The position numbers and the translations under genes are program-made. Positions 25,521 through 36,161 of a stretch of DNA of 64,000 bases are shown here, one piece after another. The stretch is from Bosea sp. F3-2 (GTDB lineage: Bacteria > Pseudomonadota > Alphaproteobacteria > Rhizobiales > Beijerinckiaceae). Location of the stretch: NCBI RefSeq assembly GCF_008253865.1, contig NZ_CP042331.1, forward strand, positions 248,001 through 312,000, given 5' to 3'. Under the pieces are notes generated by a model. That model made no database searches, was not told the origin of the DNA, and worked only from the letters and a program-made list of their open reading frames with translations. Positions within the stretch are counted from its first letter, which is position 1, and each line of letters opens with the position of its first letter.

Positions 25521-26957
25521 ATGACCGAAGGCTTCGTAGGATATCGCAGAGGGCTGGCTGCCGCCGCGTTCGCATGTGCGCTGGGGGCTGCCGTCGCGCC
25601 TTGGCCAGCGCTCGGCCAGGTGCGGCAGGTTCCGGAGAGCCGCGAGCAGATTTCGCTTTCGTTCGCGCCGCTGGTGAAGCGGACGCAGGCCGCGGTTGTG
25701 AACGTCTATGGCGCGCGCGTCGAGAAGCGGCCGCAGAACCCCTTCATGGACGACCCCTTCTTCCGTCGCTTCTTCGGCGATGGCGGTTTCGGCGTGCCGC
25801 GGGAGCGGGTGCAGCGCTCGCTCGGCTCGGGCGTGGTCGTCGATACCGGCGCGGGTCTCGTGGTGACCAACAACCACGTCATCGAGAACATGAGTGAGGT
25901 GAAGGTCGCCTTTGCCGACAAGCGCGAGGTGGAGGCGACGATCCTGCTGCGCGATCCGCGCACCGATCTCGCGGTCCTGAAGATCGCCGACACCAAGAAT
26001 CTGAGCGCGATGGAGCTCGCCGATACGGACGAGCTTCAGGTCGGCGATATCGTGCTCGCCATGGGCAATCCCTTCGGCGTGGGCCAGACGGTGACGCAGG
26101 GCATCGTCTCGGCGCTCGCCCGCACCCAGATCGGCGTGGGCGATGCCCAGTCCTTCATCCAGACCGATGCCGCGATCAACCCCGGCAATTCGGGCGGCCC
26201 GCTGATCGACATGCGCGGCCGTGTCGTCGGCATCAACACAGCGATCTATTCGCGCTCCGGCGGCAGCGTCGGCATTGGTTTCGCGATTCCGGCGGCGATG
26301 GTGCGCCTCGTCGTTGACAGCGCCAAGGCCGGTGCCAAGACGGTGCGCCGCCCCTGGTTCGGTGCTCGCCTGCAGAGCCTGACCTCCGATGTCGCCGACG
26401 GGCTCGGACTGGACCGCCCGGCAGGATCGGTCGTCGCCAGCATCGTCGAGAAGGGACCGGCCGATCAGGCGGGGCTGCGCCGCTCCGACGTGATTCTCAC
26501 GGTCGACGGGCTCGCGGTCGACGACCCCGAGGCCTTCGGCTACCGCTTCGCCACGCGTCCGATCGGCGGCTCCACGGTTCTCGTCGTGCTGCGCAGCGGC
26601 AAGAAGGTCGAAATCCCCGTCAGGCTCGTCGCTGCACCAGAGACGCGTCCGCGCGATACCGTGAAGCTGACGAGCCGCTCGCCTCTGTCGGGGCTGACGG
26701 TGGCGAATCTCTCTCCGGCGCTGGCCGAAGAGCTGTCGATCGAGACCGGGAACGAGGGCGTCGTCGTCAGCGAGATCGAGGAAGGCAGCACCGCTGCCAA
26801 TATCGGTTTCCAGAAGGGCGACATCATCATGGCGCTCAACGGCGAGCGCATGACCAGCTCGCGCGAGGTCGAGACGATCCTGAAGGACCGCAAGCGGGCC
26901 TGGGAGGTCACGATCACCCGCAACGGTCAGACGATCACCTCGGTCTTCCCCGGGTGA
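25521..26957 (+). CDS. Periplasmic Do/DegP-family serine protease
   Basis: This is a HtrA-type protease/chaperone for misfolded envelope proteins. I start at the ATG at 25521 (MTEGFVGYRRG), because a signal peptide ending near PALGQ follows; an upstream in-frame start at 25446 would place extra residues before it. With 478 residues, the trypsin-like triad is His119 (VTNNHVIEN), Asp149 (DPRTDLAVLKI) and Ser224 (NPGNSGGPL). Two PDZ domains follow, at about 265-355 and 370-475. Gene calls such as degP, degQ or mucD cannot be separated. Its TGA overlaps the rarA GTG by four bases. Confidence 0.93.
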   Translation: MTEGFVGYRRGLAAAAFACALGAAVAPWPALGQVRQVPESREQISLSFAPLVKRTQAAVVNVYGARVEKRPQNPFMDDPFFRRFFGDGGFGVPRERVQRSLGSGVVVDTGAGLVVTNNHVIENMSEVKVAFADKREVEATILLRDPRTDLAVLKIADTKNLSAMELADTDELQVGDIVLAMGNPFGVGQTVTQGIVSALARTQIGVGDAQSFIQTDAAINPGNSGGPLIDMRGRVVGINTAIYSRSGGSVGIGFAIPAAMVRLVVDSAKAGAKTVRRPWFGARLQSLTSDVADGLGLDRPAGSVVASIVEKGPADQAGLRRSDVILTVDGLAVDDPEAFGYRFATRPIGGSTVLVVLRSGKKVEIPVRLVAAPETRPRDTVKLTSRSPLSGLTVANLSPALAEELSIETGNEGVVVSEIEEGSTAANIGFQKGDIIMALNGERMTSSREVETILKDRKRAWEVTITRNGQTITSVFPG

Positions 26958-28261
26958 GCGACCTCTTCTCTGCCTCGGGGCTGGACAAGTCCGGCCCGCG
27001 CCCGCTCGCCGATCGCCTGCGGCCGACGACGCTTGCCGAGGTCGCCGGGCAGGAGCATCTAACCGGACCGGACGGCGCGCTGACGCGACTCGTCGCCTCG
27101 GGCACGGTCGGCAGCCTGATCTTCTGGGGCCCGCCCGGCACCGGCAAGACCACGGTGGCACGGCTGCTCGCCGGGCTGGTCGATCTCGGCTTCGAACAGA
27201 TCAGCGCGATCTTCTCGGGCGTCGCGGACCTCAAGAAGGTGTTCGAGGCTGCGCGCGGGCGCCGGCTGGGCGGCCGGGGCACGTTGCTCTTCGTCGACGA
27301 GATCCACCGCTTCAACCGCGCCCAGCTTGATGCCTTCCTGCCCGTCATGGAAGACGGCACGATCACGCTGATCGGTGCGACGACCGAGAACCCGTCCTTC
27401 GCGCTCAACGCGGCGTTGCTGTCGCGCGCCCGTGTTCTCACCTTCAAGGCGCTGGACGAGGGCTCGCTACTCTTCCTGCTCGGCCGGGCCGAGGTTCTGG
27501 AGAACAAGGAGCTGCCGCTGACGCCGGAGGCGCGGCTGGCGCTCGCGCGCTTCGCCGATGGCGACGGGCGCGCCGTGCTGACGCTGGCGGAAGAGATCTG
27601 GCGCGCGGCCAAACCCGGCGAAATTCTTGACGAGCACGGGCTGTCGGAGGTGATCCAGCGGCGGGCGCCGATCTACGACAAGGCGCAGGACGGGCACTAC
27701 AACCTGATCTCGGCCCTGCATAAGACGGTGCGCGGTTCCGACCCTGATGCGGCGCTCTATTATTTCGCCCGCATGCTCGATGCCGGCGAAGACCCGCGCT
27801 TCCTGGCGCGCCGGCTGGTGCGCATGGCGGTCGAGGATATCGGGCTCGCCGACCCGCAGGCGCTGCTCCATGCCCGGGCTGCGGCTGAGACCTATGAGCA
27901 GCTTGGCACGCCGGAGGGCGAGCTCGCGCTGGCCAATTGCGTGATCTATCTGGCGACGGCGCCGAAATCGAACGCCGCCTACACGGCCTATAAGATGGCG
28001 GTGCGGGTGGCGAAGGACCGGGGCTCGCTGATGCCGCCCAAGACCATCCTCAACGCGCCGACGAAGCTGATGCGCGAGGAGGGCTATGGCGCCGACTACG
28101 CCTATGACCACGACCAGCCGGATGCATTCTCGGGCCAGAACTACTGGCCCGACGCGCTCGGCCGCCAGCGCTTCTACGACCCGCCCGAACGCGGCTTCGA
28201 GCGCGAGCTCCGCAAGCGGCTGGAGTATTGGGAGCGGCTGCGCCAGGAGCGCGGGGAGTAG
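26954..28261 (+). CDS. rarA: Replication-associated recombination protein A (AAA+ ATPase)
   Basis: RarA (MgsA) is a clamp-loader-like ATPase acting at stalled replication forks. The 435-residue product has Walker A GPPGTGKTT, Walker B LLFVDEIHRFN and the sensor segment GATTENPSFALN. The C-terminal tetramerisation region includes DPDAALYYFARMLDAGEDPRF. It starts with GTG inside the end of the protease gene (GTGA overlap), so the two are likely an operon. Confidence 0.94.
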   Translation: MSDLFSASGLDKSGPRPLADRLRPTTLAEVAGQEHLTGPDGALTRLVASGTVGSLIFWGPPGTGKTTVARLLAGLVDLGFEQISAIFSGVADLKKVFEAARGRRLGGRGTLLFVDEIHRFNRAQLDAFLPVMEDGTITLIGATTENPSFALNAALLSRARVLTFKALDEGSLLFLLGRAEVLENKELPLTPEARLALARFADGDGRAVLTLAEEIWRAAKPGEILDEHGLSEVIQRRAPIYDKAQDGHYNLISALHKTVRGSDPDAALYYFARMLDAGEDPRFLARRLVRMAVEDIGLADPQALLHARAAAETYEQLGTPEGELALANCVIYLATAPKSNAAYTAYKMAVRVAKDRGSLMPPKTILNAPTKLMREEGYGADYAYDHDQPDAFSGQNYWPDALGRQRFYDPPERGFERELRKRLEYWERLRQERGE

Positions 28262-28286
28262 GCTTTTTCCTTCTCTCCAGCCGTTA

Positions 28287-28392
28287 CGTCATTCCGGGCG
28301 AAGTGACGCGCAGACCCGGAATCCATCGTAAGGCTCGGAGCTCTACGATGGATTCCGGATCTGCGCGGCTTCGCCGCTTGTCCGGAATGACG
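28287..28392. repeat. GTCATTCCGG-type palindromic repeat, copy 2
   Basis: It opens with CGTCATTCCGGGCGAAGTGA and closes with TGTCCGGAATGACGG. It carries the same internal GGAATCCATCGTA / TACGATGGATTCC pair and GCGGC-TTC-GCCGC stem as copy 1. It lies just after rarA. Confidence 0.85.
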
Positions 28393-28407
28393 GCCGTGCG
28401 GGGGAAT

Positions 28408-28776
28408 TCAACCTCGGCAGTAGAACGGCAGAAAAGTGCCGGACATGCCGCTGTTCATCGCCATCAGCACCAGCTTGTTGGCGATGTCGAGTTCCTGCTT
28501 GCTGCGGGCGCAGACCTCGGCGCGGGCCTGGCAGTTCGAAGCGAGGAAAGCATCGTGGCTGGCGAGGAATTCCGGGCTCAGCCCCTGCTTGCCCTGGCGA
28601 TTCAAGATCTGCTCGTAAGCCTTTTTGTAGCGGTTGCATTTTTCCGTCGGCCAGTCCGTGGCCGGGCTCTGCTGCGCCGTCGCGAAAGTGCTGCCGATGC
28701 CGAAGAAGGCGAGCGCCGCCACCACCCGAAGCAGCGGGTGGCGCGCCTGTGTTGCAGTCGAATTCCGTCCATCCAT
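28408..28776 (-). CDS. Small exported protein with conserved-looking cysteines, function unknown
   Basis: I do not recognise a family. The start at 28776 gives a 122-residue protein with a signal peptide (hydrophobic LLRVVAALAFFGIG, cleavage near ATAQQ). The mature part of about 85 residues has four Cys, in KCNRY, NCQARAEVCAR and FYCRG, consistent with two disulfides in the periplasm. It is divergent from crcB; the two starts are 110 bp apart around a 10-bp palindrome. Codon use matches its neighbours. Confidence 0.65.
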   Translation of the reverse strand: MDGRNSTATQARHPLLRVVAALAFFGIGSTFATAQQSPATDWPTEKCNRYKKAYEQILNRQGKQGLSPEFLASHDAFLASNCQARAEVCARSKQELDIANKLVLMAMNSGMSGTFLPFYCRG

Positions 28777-28789
28777 AGCCGTCGCCTCT

Positions 28790-28818
28790 GCCGCCTCGCG
28801 ACGTCGATGCGAGGCGGC
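28790..28818. promoter_or_regulatory. Palindrome between divergent starts
   Basis: GCCGCCTCGC and GCGAGGCGGC are perfect 10-base arms around a nine-base centre. It sits 14 bp from the start of the exported-protein gene and about 70 bp before crcB. It could be an operator or an RNA hairpin; no fluoride riboswitch consensus is visible. Confidence 0.35.
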
Positions 28819-28886
28819 CGCAAAAGCGCAGTCAATTGCGGCGAATTTCGTTTGTGCACGGCGGCGGCGCACTCTATTTCACAAGA

Positions 28887-29270
28887 ATGACTTCCACTGC
28901 ACTCGTCTTTCTGGGCGCCGGCATCGGCGGCGTGCTGCGCCATGGCGTGAACCTCGTCTCGCCGCGCTGGTTCGGCATGGACTTTCCCTATGGGACCATG
29001 GCGATCAACATTGTCGGCTCGGCCCTGATGGGGGTGCTCGTCGGCTGGTTCGCCTTCCGGGCGGGCGAGGGGACGCCGCATGGGTTGCGGCTGTTCCTGG
29101 CGACCGGCGTACTTGGCGGTTTCACGACGTTTTCCGCCTTTTCGCTCGATGCGGTGCTGCTCTGGGAGCGCGGCGAGACGGTGGCGGCGATGGTGTATGT
29201 TTTGGGATCCGTGGTGGTGTCGCTGGCGGCGCTGGTTGGCGGGGTTGCGGTGATGCGAGGAATGGCATGA
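28887..29270 (+). CDS. crcB: Fluoride-specific ion channel CrcB (Fluc)
   Basis: CrcB exports fluoride across the inner membrane as a dual-topology dimer. The ATG at 28887 gives 127 residues with four hydrophobic helices. The family motifs are present: GGVLRHGVN near the N-terminus, YGTMAINIVGSALMG, and GGFTTFSAFSLDA, the Phe-rich fluoride path. It overlaps the next gene by four bases (ATGA), so the two are co-translated. Confidence 0.93.
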   Translation: MTSTALVFLGAGIGGVLRHGVNLVSPRWFGMDFPYGTMAINIVGSALMGVLVGWFAFRAGEGTPHGLRLFLATGVLGGFTTFSAFSLDAVLLWERGETVAAMVYVLGSVVVSLAALVGGVAVMRGMA

Positions 29271-30478
29271 GGACGGGTGGCAAGGGACCGGGCGGCGGCC
29301 CCGGACGCGGCGGCAAGCCGCGCGCGGCCGAGGCGCCGCGCGGCAAGCGGCCGAGCCATGATGCCAGGCGCCGTGCCGCCGCCCGCCCGGCGGAGGGCGA
29401 GGAGCGCGCTCAGCGCCCGCCGCGTCCGGCCGCCAAGCCGACGCGTGCCGAGGTCAAGGCCGAGACGGCGCAGGTGCTCTCGACCGGCGTGCAGCAGCTC
29501 GTGGTGACGCCGGACGAGAACGAGATGCGGATCGATCGCTTCCTCGAGACGCGCTTCCCGCAGCTCTCCTTCAGCCATATCCAGCGCATCGTCCGGAAGG
29601 GCGAATTGCGCGTCGACGGCAAGCGTGCCGACAGCAAGGACCGGCTCGCCGCCGGCCAGACGGTACGCATCCCGCCGCTGAAGCTGGAGCAGCAGGCGGA
29701 GCGGCCGCGCTCGGCCAAGGCCGATGCCGATACGATCGGCTTCCTGCGCTCGATCACGCTCTACGAGGACGACGACGTCATGGTCCTCAACAAGCCGGCG
29801 GGCTTGGCGGTGCAGGGCGGTTCGGGCACGACGAAGCATGTCGATGGCATGCTCGCGGCGCTGACCGGCAAGGATGGGCAGAAGCCGCGCCTCGTCCACC
29901 GGCTCGACAAGGACACGGCCGGCTGCCTCGTCATCGCGAAGTCACGCTTCGCGGCAGCGACGCTCGCCAAAACCTTCCGCTCGCGCGCGGCCCGCAAGGT
30001 CTACTGGGCGCTGGTCGCCGGCGTTCCGCGCGTCCGCCAGGGCCGGATCTCGACCTATCTCGCCCGCGAGGAGGCCTATGACGGCGATCAGCGCATGGCC
30101 GTCGCCAAGCATGGCGAGGATGGCGCGATGCATGCCGTGACCTATTATGCGGTGGTGGAAACGGCGGCGCAGAAGCTTGCCTGGCTCTCGCTGAAGCCGG
30201 TGACCGGGCGCACGCATCAGCTGCGCGCCCACACCACCCATATCGGCCACCCGATCGTCGGTGACCCCAAATACTTCAACATCCTGAACTGGGAGCTGCC
30301 CGGCGGCATCCAGAACAAGCTGCACCTGCTGGCGCGGCGGATCGTGCTGCCCCACCCGCGCGGCAAGGGCACGATCGACGTCAGCGCGCCGCTGCCGCCG
30401 CATATGCGCCAGAGCTGGAACCTGCTCGGCTTCGATGACGCGCCCTACGATCCGATTGTCGAGGCGCCGGACGAATAG
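29267..30478 (+). CDS. RluC/RluD-family 23S rRNA pseudouridine synthase
   Basis: This enzyme isomerises uridines in 23S rRNA. The ATG at 29267 overlaps the crcB stop and gives 403 residues. Residues 1-75 are a basic Gly/Arg/Pro-rich tail with no fold. An S4 RNA-binding domain spans about 85-140 (RIDRFLETRFPQLSFSHIQR), followed by the catalytic domain with HRLDKDTAGC, whose Asp214 is the expected nucleophile. The LKPVTGRTHQLRAH block is also typical. RluC (positions 955/2504/2580) is the likelier match, but RluD-like specificity is not excluded. Confidence 0.9.
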   Translation: MRTGGKGPGGGPGRGGKPRAAEAPRGKRPSHDARRRAAARPAEGEERAQRPPRPAAKPTRAEVKAETAQVLSTGVQQLVVTPDENEMRIDRFLETRFPQLSFSHIQRIVRKGELRVDGKRADSKDRLAAGQTVRIPPLKLEQQAERPRSAKADADTIGFLRSITLYEDDDVMVLNKPAGLAVQGGSGTTKHVDGMLAALTGKDGQKPRLVHRLDKDTAGCLVIAKSRFAAATLAKTFRSRAARKVYWALVAGVPRVRQGRISTYLAREEAYDGDQRMAVAKHGEDGAMHAVTYYAVVETAAQKLAWLSLKPVTGRTHQLRAHTTHIGHPIVGDPKYFNILNWELPGGIQNKLHLLARRIVLPHPRGKGTIDVSAPLPPHMRQSWNLLGFDDAPYDPIVEAPDE

Positions 30479-30587
30479 GCCATCGTTCGACGAAACGCAC
30501 ACTCCGTGCCGACGAGATCAAGAAGAACAGTTGCGGAACAAACCGCATTCTGTTCTAACTATGTTCTCGTCATCGGAGGGGCTGACC

Positions 30588-31091
30588 ATGCGTACGGTTT
30601 TGATCGTTTCCGCCTTCCTTGTTGGCTTTGCGGCGGCCGCACAGGCGCAGACCGCCGCACCGACCAAACCCGCGGTAACCGCCGTCACTGCTGTCGCGGC
30701 TGCAGATCAGCCGATACCGCAAGCCGAACGCGCCAAGGCGCGGCAGGATTGCCTGTCCGAGAATGTCGCGCTCTCGGGTGACGATCTGCGCGCCGCCATG
30801 CGCCTGTGCATGCAGGCCAAGTTTCCCGGCGTGCGGCTCTATGCGCAGGACGGTGTGACACGCGATGGCAAACCCACGGCAGTCGCGGCGCGGGCCGCCT
30901 GCAAGGAGGAGGTCGACGGCCGCAATCTGCAGGGATCAGAGCGGGTCGCGGCGCTGACGGCCTGCTTCAACGCCAAGCGGCCCGATCTCGCCCAGCGTTC
31001 CGAATGCCGTAAGGAGGCGCGGGCCAAGGGGTTGGACGGAACCGAACTGCGCAAGGCGGTGGATGCCTGCGCGCGGGAGGCGAAGGGCTGA
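30588..31091 (+). CDS. Exported protein with three PsiF-like repeats
   Basis: The ATG at 30588 follows CGGAGGGG and gives 167 residues with a signal peptide ending AAAQAQ. After an Ala/Thr/Val-rich linker there are three copies of a unit of the form C-x3-E...L-x-G...C. They begin ARQDCLSENVALSG, AACKEEVDGRNLQG and ECRKEARAKGLDG, and each closes with a second Cys. This matches the PsiF repeat family, known from a phosphate-starvation-inducible E. coli protein of unclear role. No Pho box is visible. Six Cys suggest three repeat-internal disulfides. Confidence 0.75.
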   Translation: MRTVLIVSAFLVGFAAAAQAQTAAPTKPAVTAVTAVAAADQPIPQAERAKARQDCLSENVALSGDDLRAAMRLCMQAKFPGVRLYAQDGVTRDGKPTAVAARAACKEEVDGRNLQGSERVAALTACFNAKRPDLAQRSECRKEARAKGLDGTELRKAVDACAREAKG

Positions 31092-31169
31092 GCCGGGAGT
31101 GGCTTGGTGGGACAATGCCATGACGGTGCTGCAATGGCTTGCGATGCAAGGTTGCGCTAAAGCGCCGTC

Positions 31170-31847
31170 ATGGACCTCATCATCTTCGATCTCGACGGCA
31201 CGCTGATCAATTCCGAGGCGATCATCCTCGGTGCGCAGTACGAGGCGTTCAGGCGCTGCGGCCGGGTGCATCCGGGGCGCGAGGCCGGGCTCGGCATCGT
31301 CGGACTGACGCTGGACATCGCGATGGCGCGGCTCGCCGGGCTGGCCGAGCCGGACGATGTGCTCACCGAGACCTATCGCCAGGTCTTCGGCGCGATGCGC
31401 CTGCAGGCCGAGACGGATCCCTCGCTGGATGAGCCGCTGTTCCCGGGCGTGGCCGAGACGCTAGCGGAATTGAAGCGCCACACCGGGCTGAAACTGGGCA
31501 TCGCTACGGGCAAGTCGCGCAAGGGGGCCGAGTTCATCGTCGCCCGGCATGGCTGGGACGGTCTGTTCGACACGGTGCAGTCGGCTGACGACGCGCCTTC
31601 GAAGCCGCATCCCGGGATGATCCAGCGTGCGATGGCGGAAACTGGCGCGGCGCCCGAGCGCACGGCGATGGTTGGAGACAGCTCCTTCGACATCGAGATG
31701 GCGGTGGCGGCTGGTGTCGTGCCCGTCGCCGTATCCTGGGGCTTCCAGCCGGTCGACAATCTCGTCGCGCTCGGCGCCCGACATGTGCTGCGCGAATTCC
31801 CGGAGCTGCCGGGAGCTCTGGGATTGCCGAGAGCCGTGCCGGCTTAG
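31170..31847 (+). CDS. HAD-superfamily hydrolase, phosphoglycolate-phosphatase-like
   Basis: The 225-residue product is a cytoplasmic HAD phosphatase. The nucleophile motif is FDLDGTLINS with Asp7 and Asp9; the conserved Lys lies in SKPHPGM and the acidic motif in GDSSFDIEMA. A helical cap at about 15-85 places it with phosphoglycolate and pyrophosphate phosphatases. The substrate is not determined by sequence. It is 78 bp after the PsiF-like gene, in the same direction. Confidence 0.85.
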   Translation: MDLIIFDLDGTLINSEAIILGAQYEAFRRCGRVHPGREAGLGIVGLTLDIAMARLAGLAEPDDVLTETYRQVFGAMRLQAETDPSLDEPLFPGVAETLAELKRHTGLKLGIATGKSRKGAEFIVARHGWDGLFDTVQSADDAPSKPHPGMIQRAMAETGAAPERTAMVGDSSFDIEMAVAAGVVPVAVSWGFQPVDNLVALGARHVLREFPELPGALGLPRAVPA

Positions 31848-31875
31848 GCAGGCTGATCTTTCACGGAAACGCGCT

Positions 31876-31970
31876 GTCATTCCGGACAAGCCGCGATAGC
31901 GGCGCCGATCCGGAACCCATCATAGGGTCCTGCGCTCTACGATGGATTCCGGGTCAAGCCCGGAATGACG
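31876..31970. repeat. GTCATTCCGG-type palindromic repeat, copy 3
   Basis: It opens with GTCATTCCGGACAAGCCGCG and closes with GGTCAAGCCCGGAATGACG. ATCCGGAACCCATCATAG pairs loosely with CTACGATGGATTCCGGGT. It follows the HAD gene. Confidence 0.82.
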
Positions 31971-32282
31971 ATGCGGCTCCGCATAAAATCGCTATGCGCT
32001 AGAGCCGAGGGGGCTTTTCCGGGCTGTTTGGAATCGCGTGCCTGACATCTGACCGCCGCGATCGGGCAGCGCCATTGCAGGCAAAGCTGCAGGCTGGAGG
32101 TCGGTCTTCCGAGCGGCGGCGGCGCCCGCAGTAACATCCTCGCAACCAAGCTGACTCAGTTCCGTTTAACCTGAATAACCGTTCAGATTTGCGCGTTAAC
32201 CACCTGATGCAAGGGGCGGGTGCATGGTGTTCCCACAACAGGGACGTACCGGCACACAACAACGCCGGACAGGGGTTTAAAC
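31971..32282. other. Gap upstream of the 149-residue hypothetical gene
   Basis: There is no gene in this stretch of about 310 bp. It is relatively AT-rich near 32150-32210 (several GTTAAC/TTTAAC words), which may hold a promoter, but I find no -35/-10 pair good enough to call. Confidence 0.4.
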
Positions 32283-32732
32283 ATGATGGATCATGAGCTT
32301 CGTGAATTCGTCGATCGCGTGATGGATCGTCGCGCGATCGACGATGAAGACGTCAAGATGCTTCAGCGTGACATCTTGAACGACATCGTCATCACGCGCG
32401 ACATCATCGATGTGCTGGTGGCGCTCGACCGGGCCGTGGCGCAAAGCTGCAAGGCCTATGCGGATTACCTTGTGGCCCTGGTCGTCGACTTCGCCGTCTG
32501 GGAGAACCGCCCGACCGGCGTGATCGACCGCGACAAGGCGTACTGGCTGGTGACGACGCTCTCGGCCGGCGAGGGCCCGACCGCGACGGCTCAGCGTATC
32601 GCCAGCGAGATCGTCCGCGAGGCCGAGCATTGCGACGAGGCGCTGCTCGCCTTCGCCTTCGCCAAGGGCGCGGCGAAAGAGGTTGCCCGGGCTGCCGCCG
32701 GCAGCATGCCGCGAGCCCTGCTCGCGAACTGA
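32283..32732 (+). CDS. Conserved hypothetical cytoplasmic protein
   Basis: I do not recognise this family. The ATG at 32283 gives 149 residues starting MMDHELREFVDRVMDRRAID. The protein has no signal peptide or membrane segment. It looks mainly alpha-helical and acidic at the N-terminus, with the segments ILNDIVITRDIIDVLVALDR and DYLVALVVDFAVWENRP. An in-frame GTG/ATG upstream (32220) exists but adds residues without pattern. It precedes the carboxylase gene in the same direction with a 119-bp gap, so they may be separate units. Confidence 0.65.
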   Translation: MMDHELREFVDRVMDRRAIDDEDVKMLQRDILNDIVITRDIIDVLVALDRAVAQSCKAYADYLVALVVDFAVWENRPTGVIDRDKAYWLVTTLSAGEGPTATAQRIASEIVREAEHCDEALLAFAFAKGAAKEVARAAAGSMPRALLAN

Positions 32733-32851
32733 TCTGCGCATCCGCGCACACCGATCTGCGGGCTGCCGACTTTCGCATTGGTGGACGGCGGTTGCGGCGT
32801 CCCATACACCCCAGCTATGCAGTTTCGTCTGAAGTCGGGGGTGGCCCACGC

Positions 32852-34852
<2,001 letters not shown>

Positions 34853-34864
34853 GAGAGACGGGAC

Positions 34865-35485
34865 ATGCTGAAGATCTGGGGGCGGTTGAGCTCGATCAAT
34901 GTCCAGAAGGCCGTGTGGGCGGCCGGCGAGGTCGGGCAGGCCTTCGAGCGCATCGATGTGGGCGGGCCCTTCGGCGGGCTCGACACGCCGGAATATCGCG
35001 CGATGAACCCCAACGGGCAGATCCCGGTCCTGGAGGACGGCGATTTCCGCCTGTGGGAGTCGAACAGCATCGTGCGCTATCTGGCGGCGCGCTACGGCGC
35101 TGCGGATCTTTGGGAATCGGACGTTGCGCGGCGTGCGGAGGCCGAGCGCTGGATGGACTGGATGCTGTCCGAGCTTCAGCCCGCGCTGGCGCCCGTGCTC
35201 TGGGGCGTGGTGCGCAAGGTGCCGGGCTATACCGATCCCAAGGTCATTGCTGACGGCATGAAGCGGGCCGAGGCGCTGATGACGATCCTTGAGGCGCAGC
35301 TGGCGGACAAGCCGTTCCTCTCGGGCGAGCGCTTCGGCGTTGCCGATATCACCGTCGGTTGTGGCGCACATCGCTGGTTCAACATGCCTGTCGACCGGGT
35401 CGAGCGGCAGGGAGTGCAGCGCTGGTACGAGGCGCTCTTTGCGCGGCCGGCAGCTCAGGCGGCGCTGCCGTTGCCGATCACGTGA
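34865..35485 (+). CDS. Glutathione S-transferase family protein
   Basis: The 206-residue product has a thioredoxin-like N-terminal domain with RLSSINVQKAVWAAGE, the cis-Pro loop NPNGQIPVLEDG and the Glu-Ser glutathione contact in LWESNSIVRYLAARYG. A helical C-terminal domain follows from about residue 85. It lies 12 bp after pccA and may share its transcript. The substrate is unknown. Confidence 0.88.
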   Translation: MLKIWGRLSSINVQKAVWAAGEVGQAFERIDVGGPFGGLDTPEYRAMNPNGQIPVLEDGDFRLWESNSIVRYLAARYGAADLWESDVARRAEAERWMDWMLSELQPALAPVLWGVVRKVPGYTDPKVIADGMKRAEALMTILEAQLADKPFLSGERFGVADITVGCGAHRWFNMPVDRVERQGVQRWYEALFARPAAQAALPLPIT

Positions 35486-35532
35486 GGCGCCGCGGTGCTT
35501 GATACGGGCCGCATCCCTGTCATGATGCCCGC

Positions 35533-36036
35533 ATGAACGCTTTGCGCGCGGCTCTGCTCCTGTGTTCGCTTGGCGCGGCCACCTCGGCCGTGGCGCAGGG
35601 CTCGCCGAGCCTGCGTGGCGACCTGTTGTCCCTGGCTGGCTGCCTGCGCGACAGCGGCGCGTCGCCTTCGGCCTGCATCGGCACTGTGGCCATCGCCTGT
35701 GTCGGTGCCGCCAGCAACAATCCGCGCGGCGCCGAAGCAGCCTGCGCACGGCGCGAAGAGGCGGCATGGCGCGAGCGCCTGACCCTCGCTTTGCAGGTGA
35801 CCGGCCGCTCGCTCGATGCCGGCCAGCGCAGCCGTCTCGCTGCCGTGCAGCTCGCCTGGGAAAGCTATGTCTCGCAGAAATGCGCGCTCTATGGCGCGAG
35901 CCAACGCGAGGAACTGCAAGCTGGGCGGCAGGCGGGCTGCGAGCTGCGCGAGGTCGCCGAGCGCGCTATCGAGCTTGCCAAAGGGCTCTCGCAGGCGGGG
36001 CGCCAGCCGCAATCCCCGCCACAGATCATCCGCTAG
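35533..36036 (+). CDS. Exported protein resembling the LprI lysozyme-inhibitor family
   Basis: The 167-residue product has a signal peptide ending SAVAQG. The mature part has five Cys and the LprI-like layout: EEAAWRERLTLAL, then RLAAVQLAWESYVSQKCALY, then a Cys followed by an amphipathic helix. In characterised members LprI inhibits lysozyme, but many relatives are uncharacterised. This assignment rests on pattern only. It is 47 bp after the GST gene. Confidence 0.6.
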   Translation: MNALRAALLLCSLGAATSAVAQGSPSLRGDLLSLAGCLRDSGASPSACIGTVAIACVGAASNNPRGAEAACARREEAAWRERLTLALQVTGRSLDAGQRSRLAAVQLAWESYVSQKCALYGASQREELQAGRQAGCELREVAERAIELAKGLSQAGRQPQSPPQIIR

Positions 36037-36161
36037 GCCGGTCGCCTGTCGCGTTTGTGACAATCTGGTGGATGGTCGCAATCCGAAAGCGCTGGAGTGC
36101 CGCGTCCGCCTGCGACTATACGGGCAAGGACGATGGTTGTCCGTGAAGCCGTGAGCCAGCA

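Noticed and set aside
28836..28887. Fluoride riboswitch before crcB
   Set aside because: The conserved riboswitch core words are not present in the 110 bp upstream of crcB; only a generic palindrome is seen.
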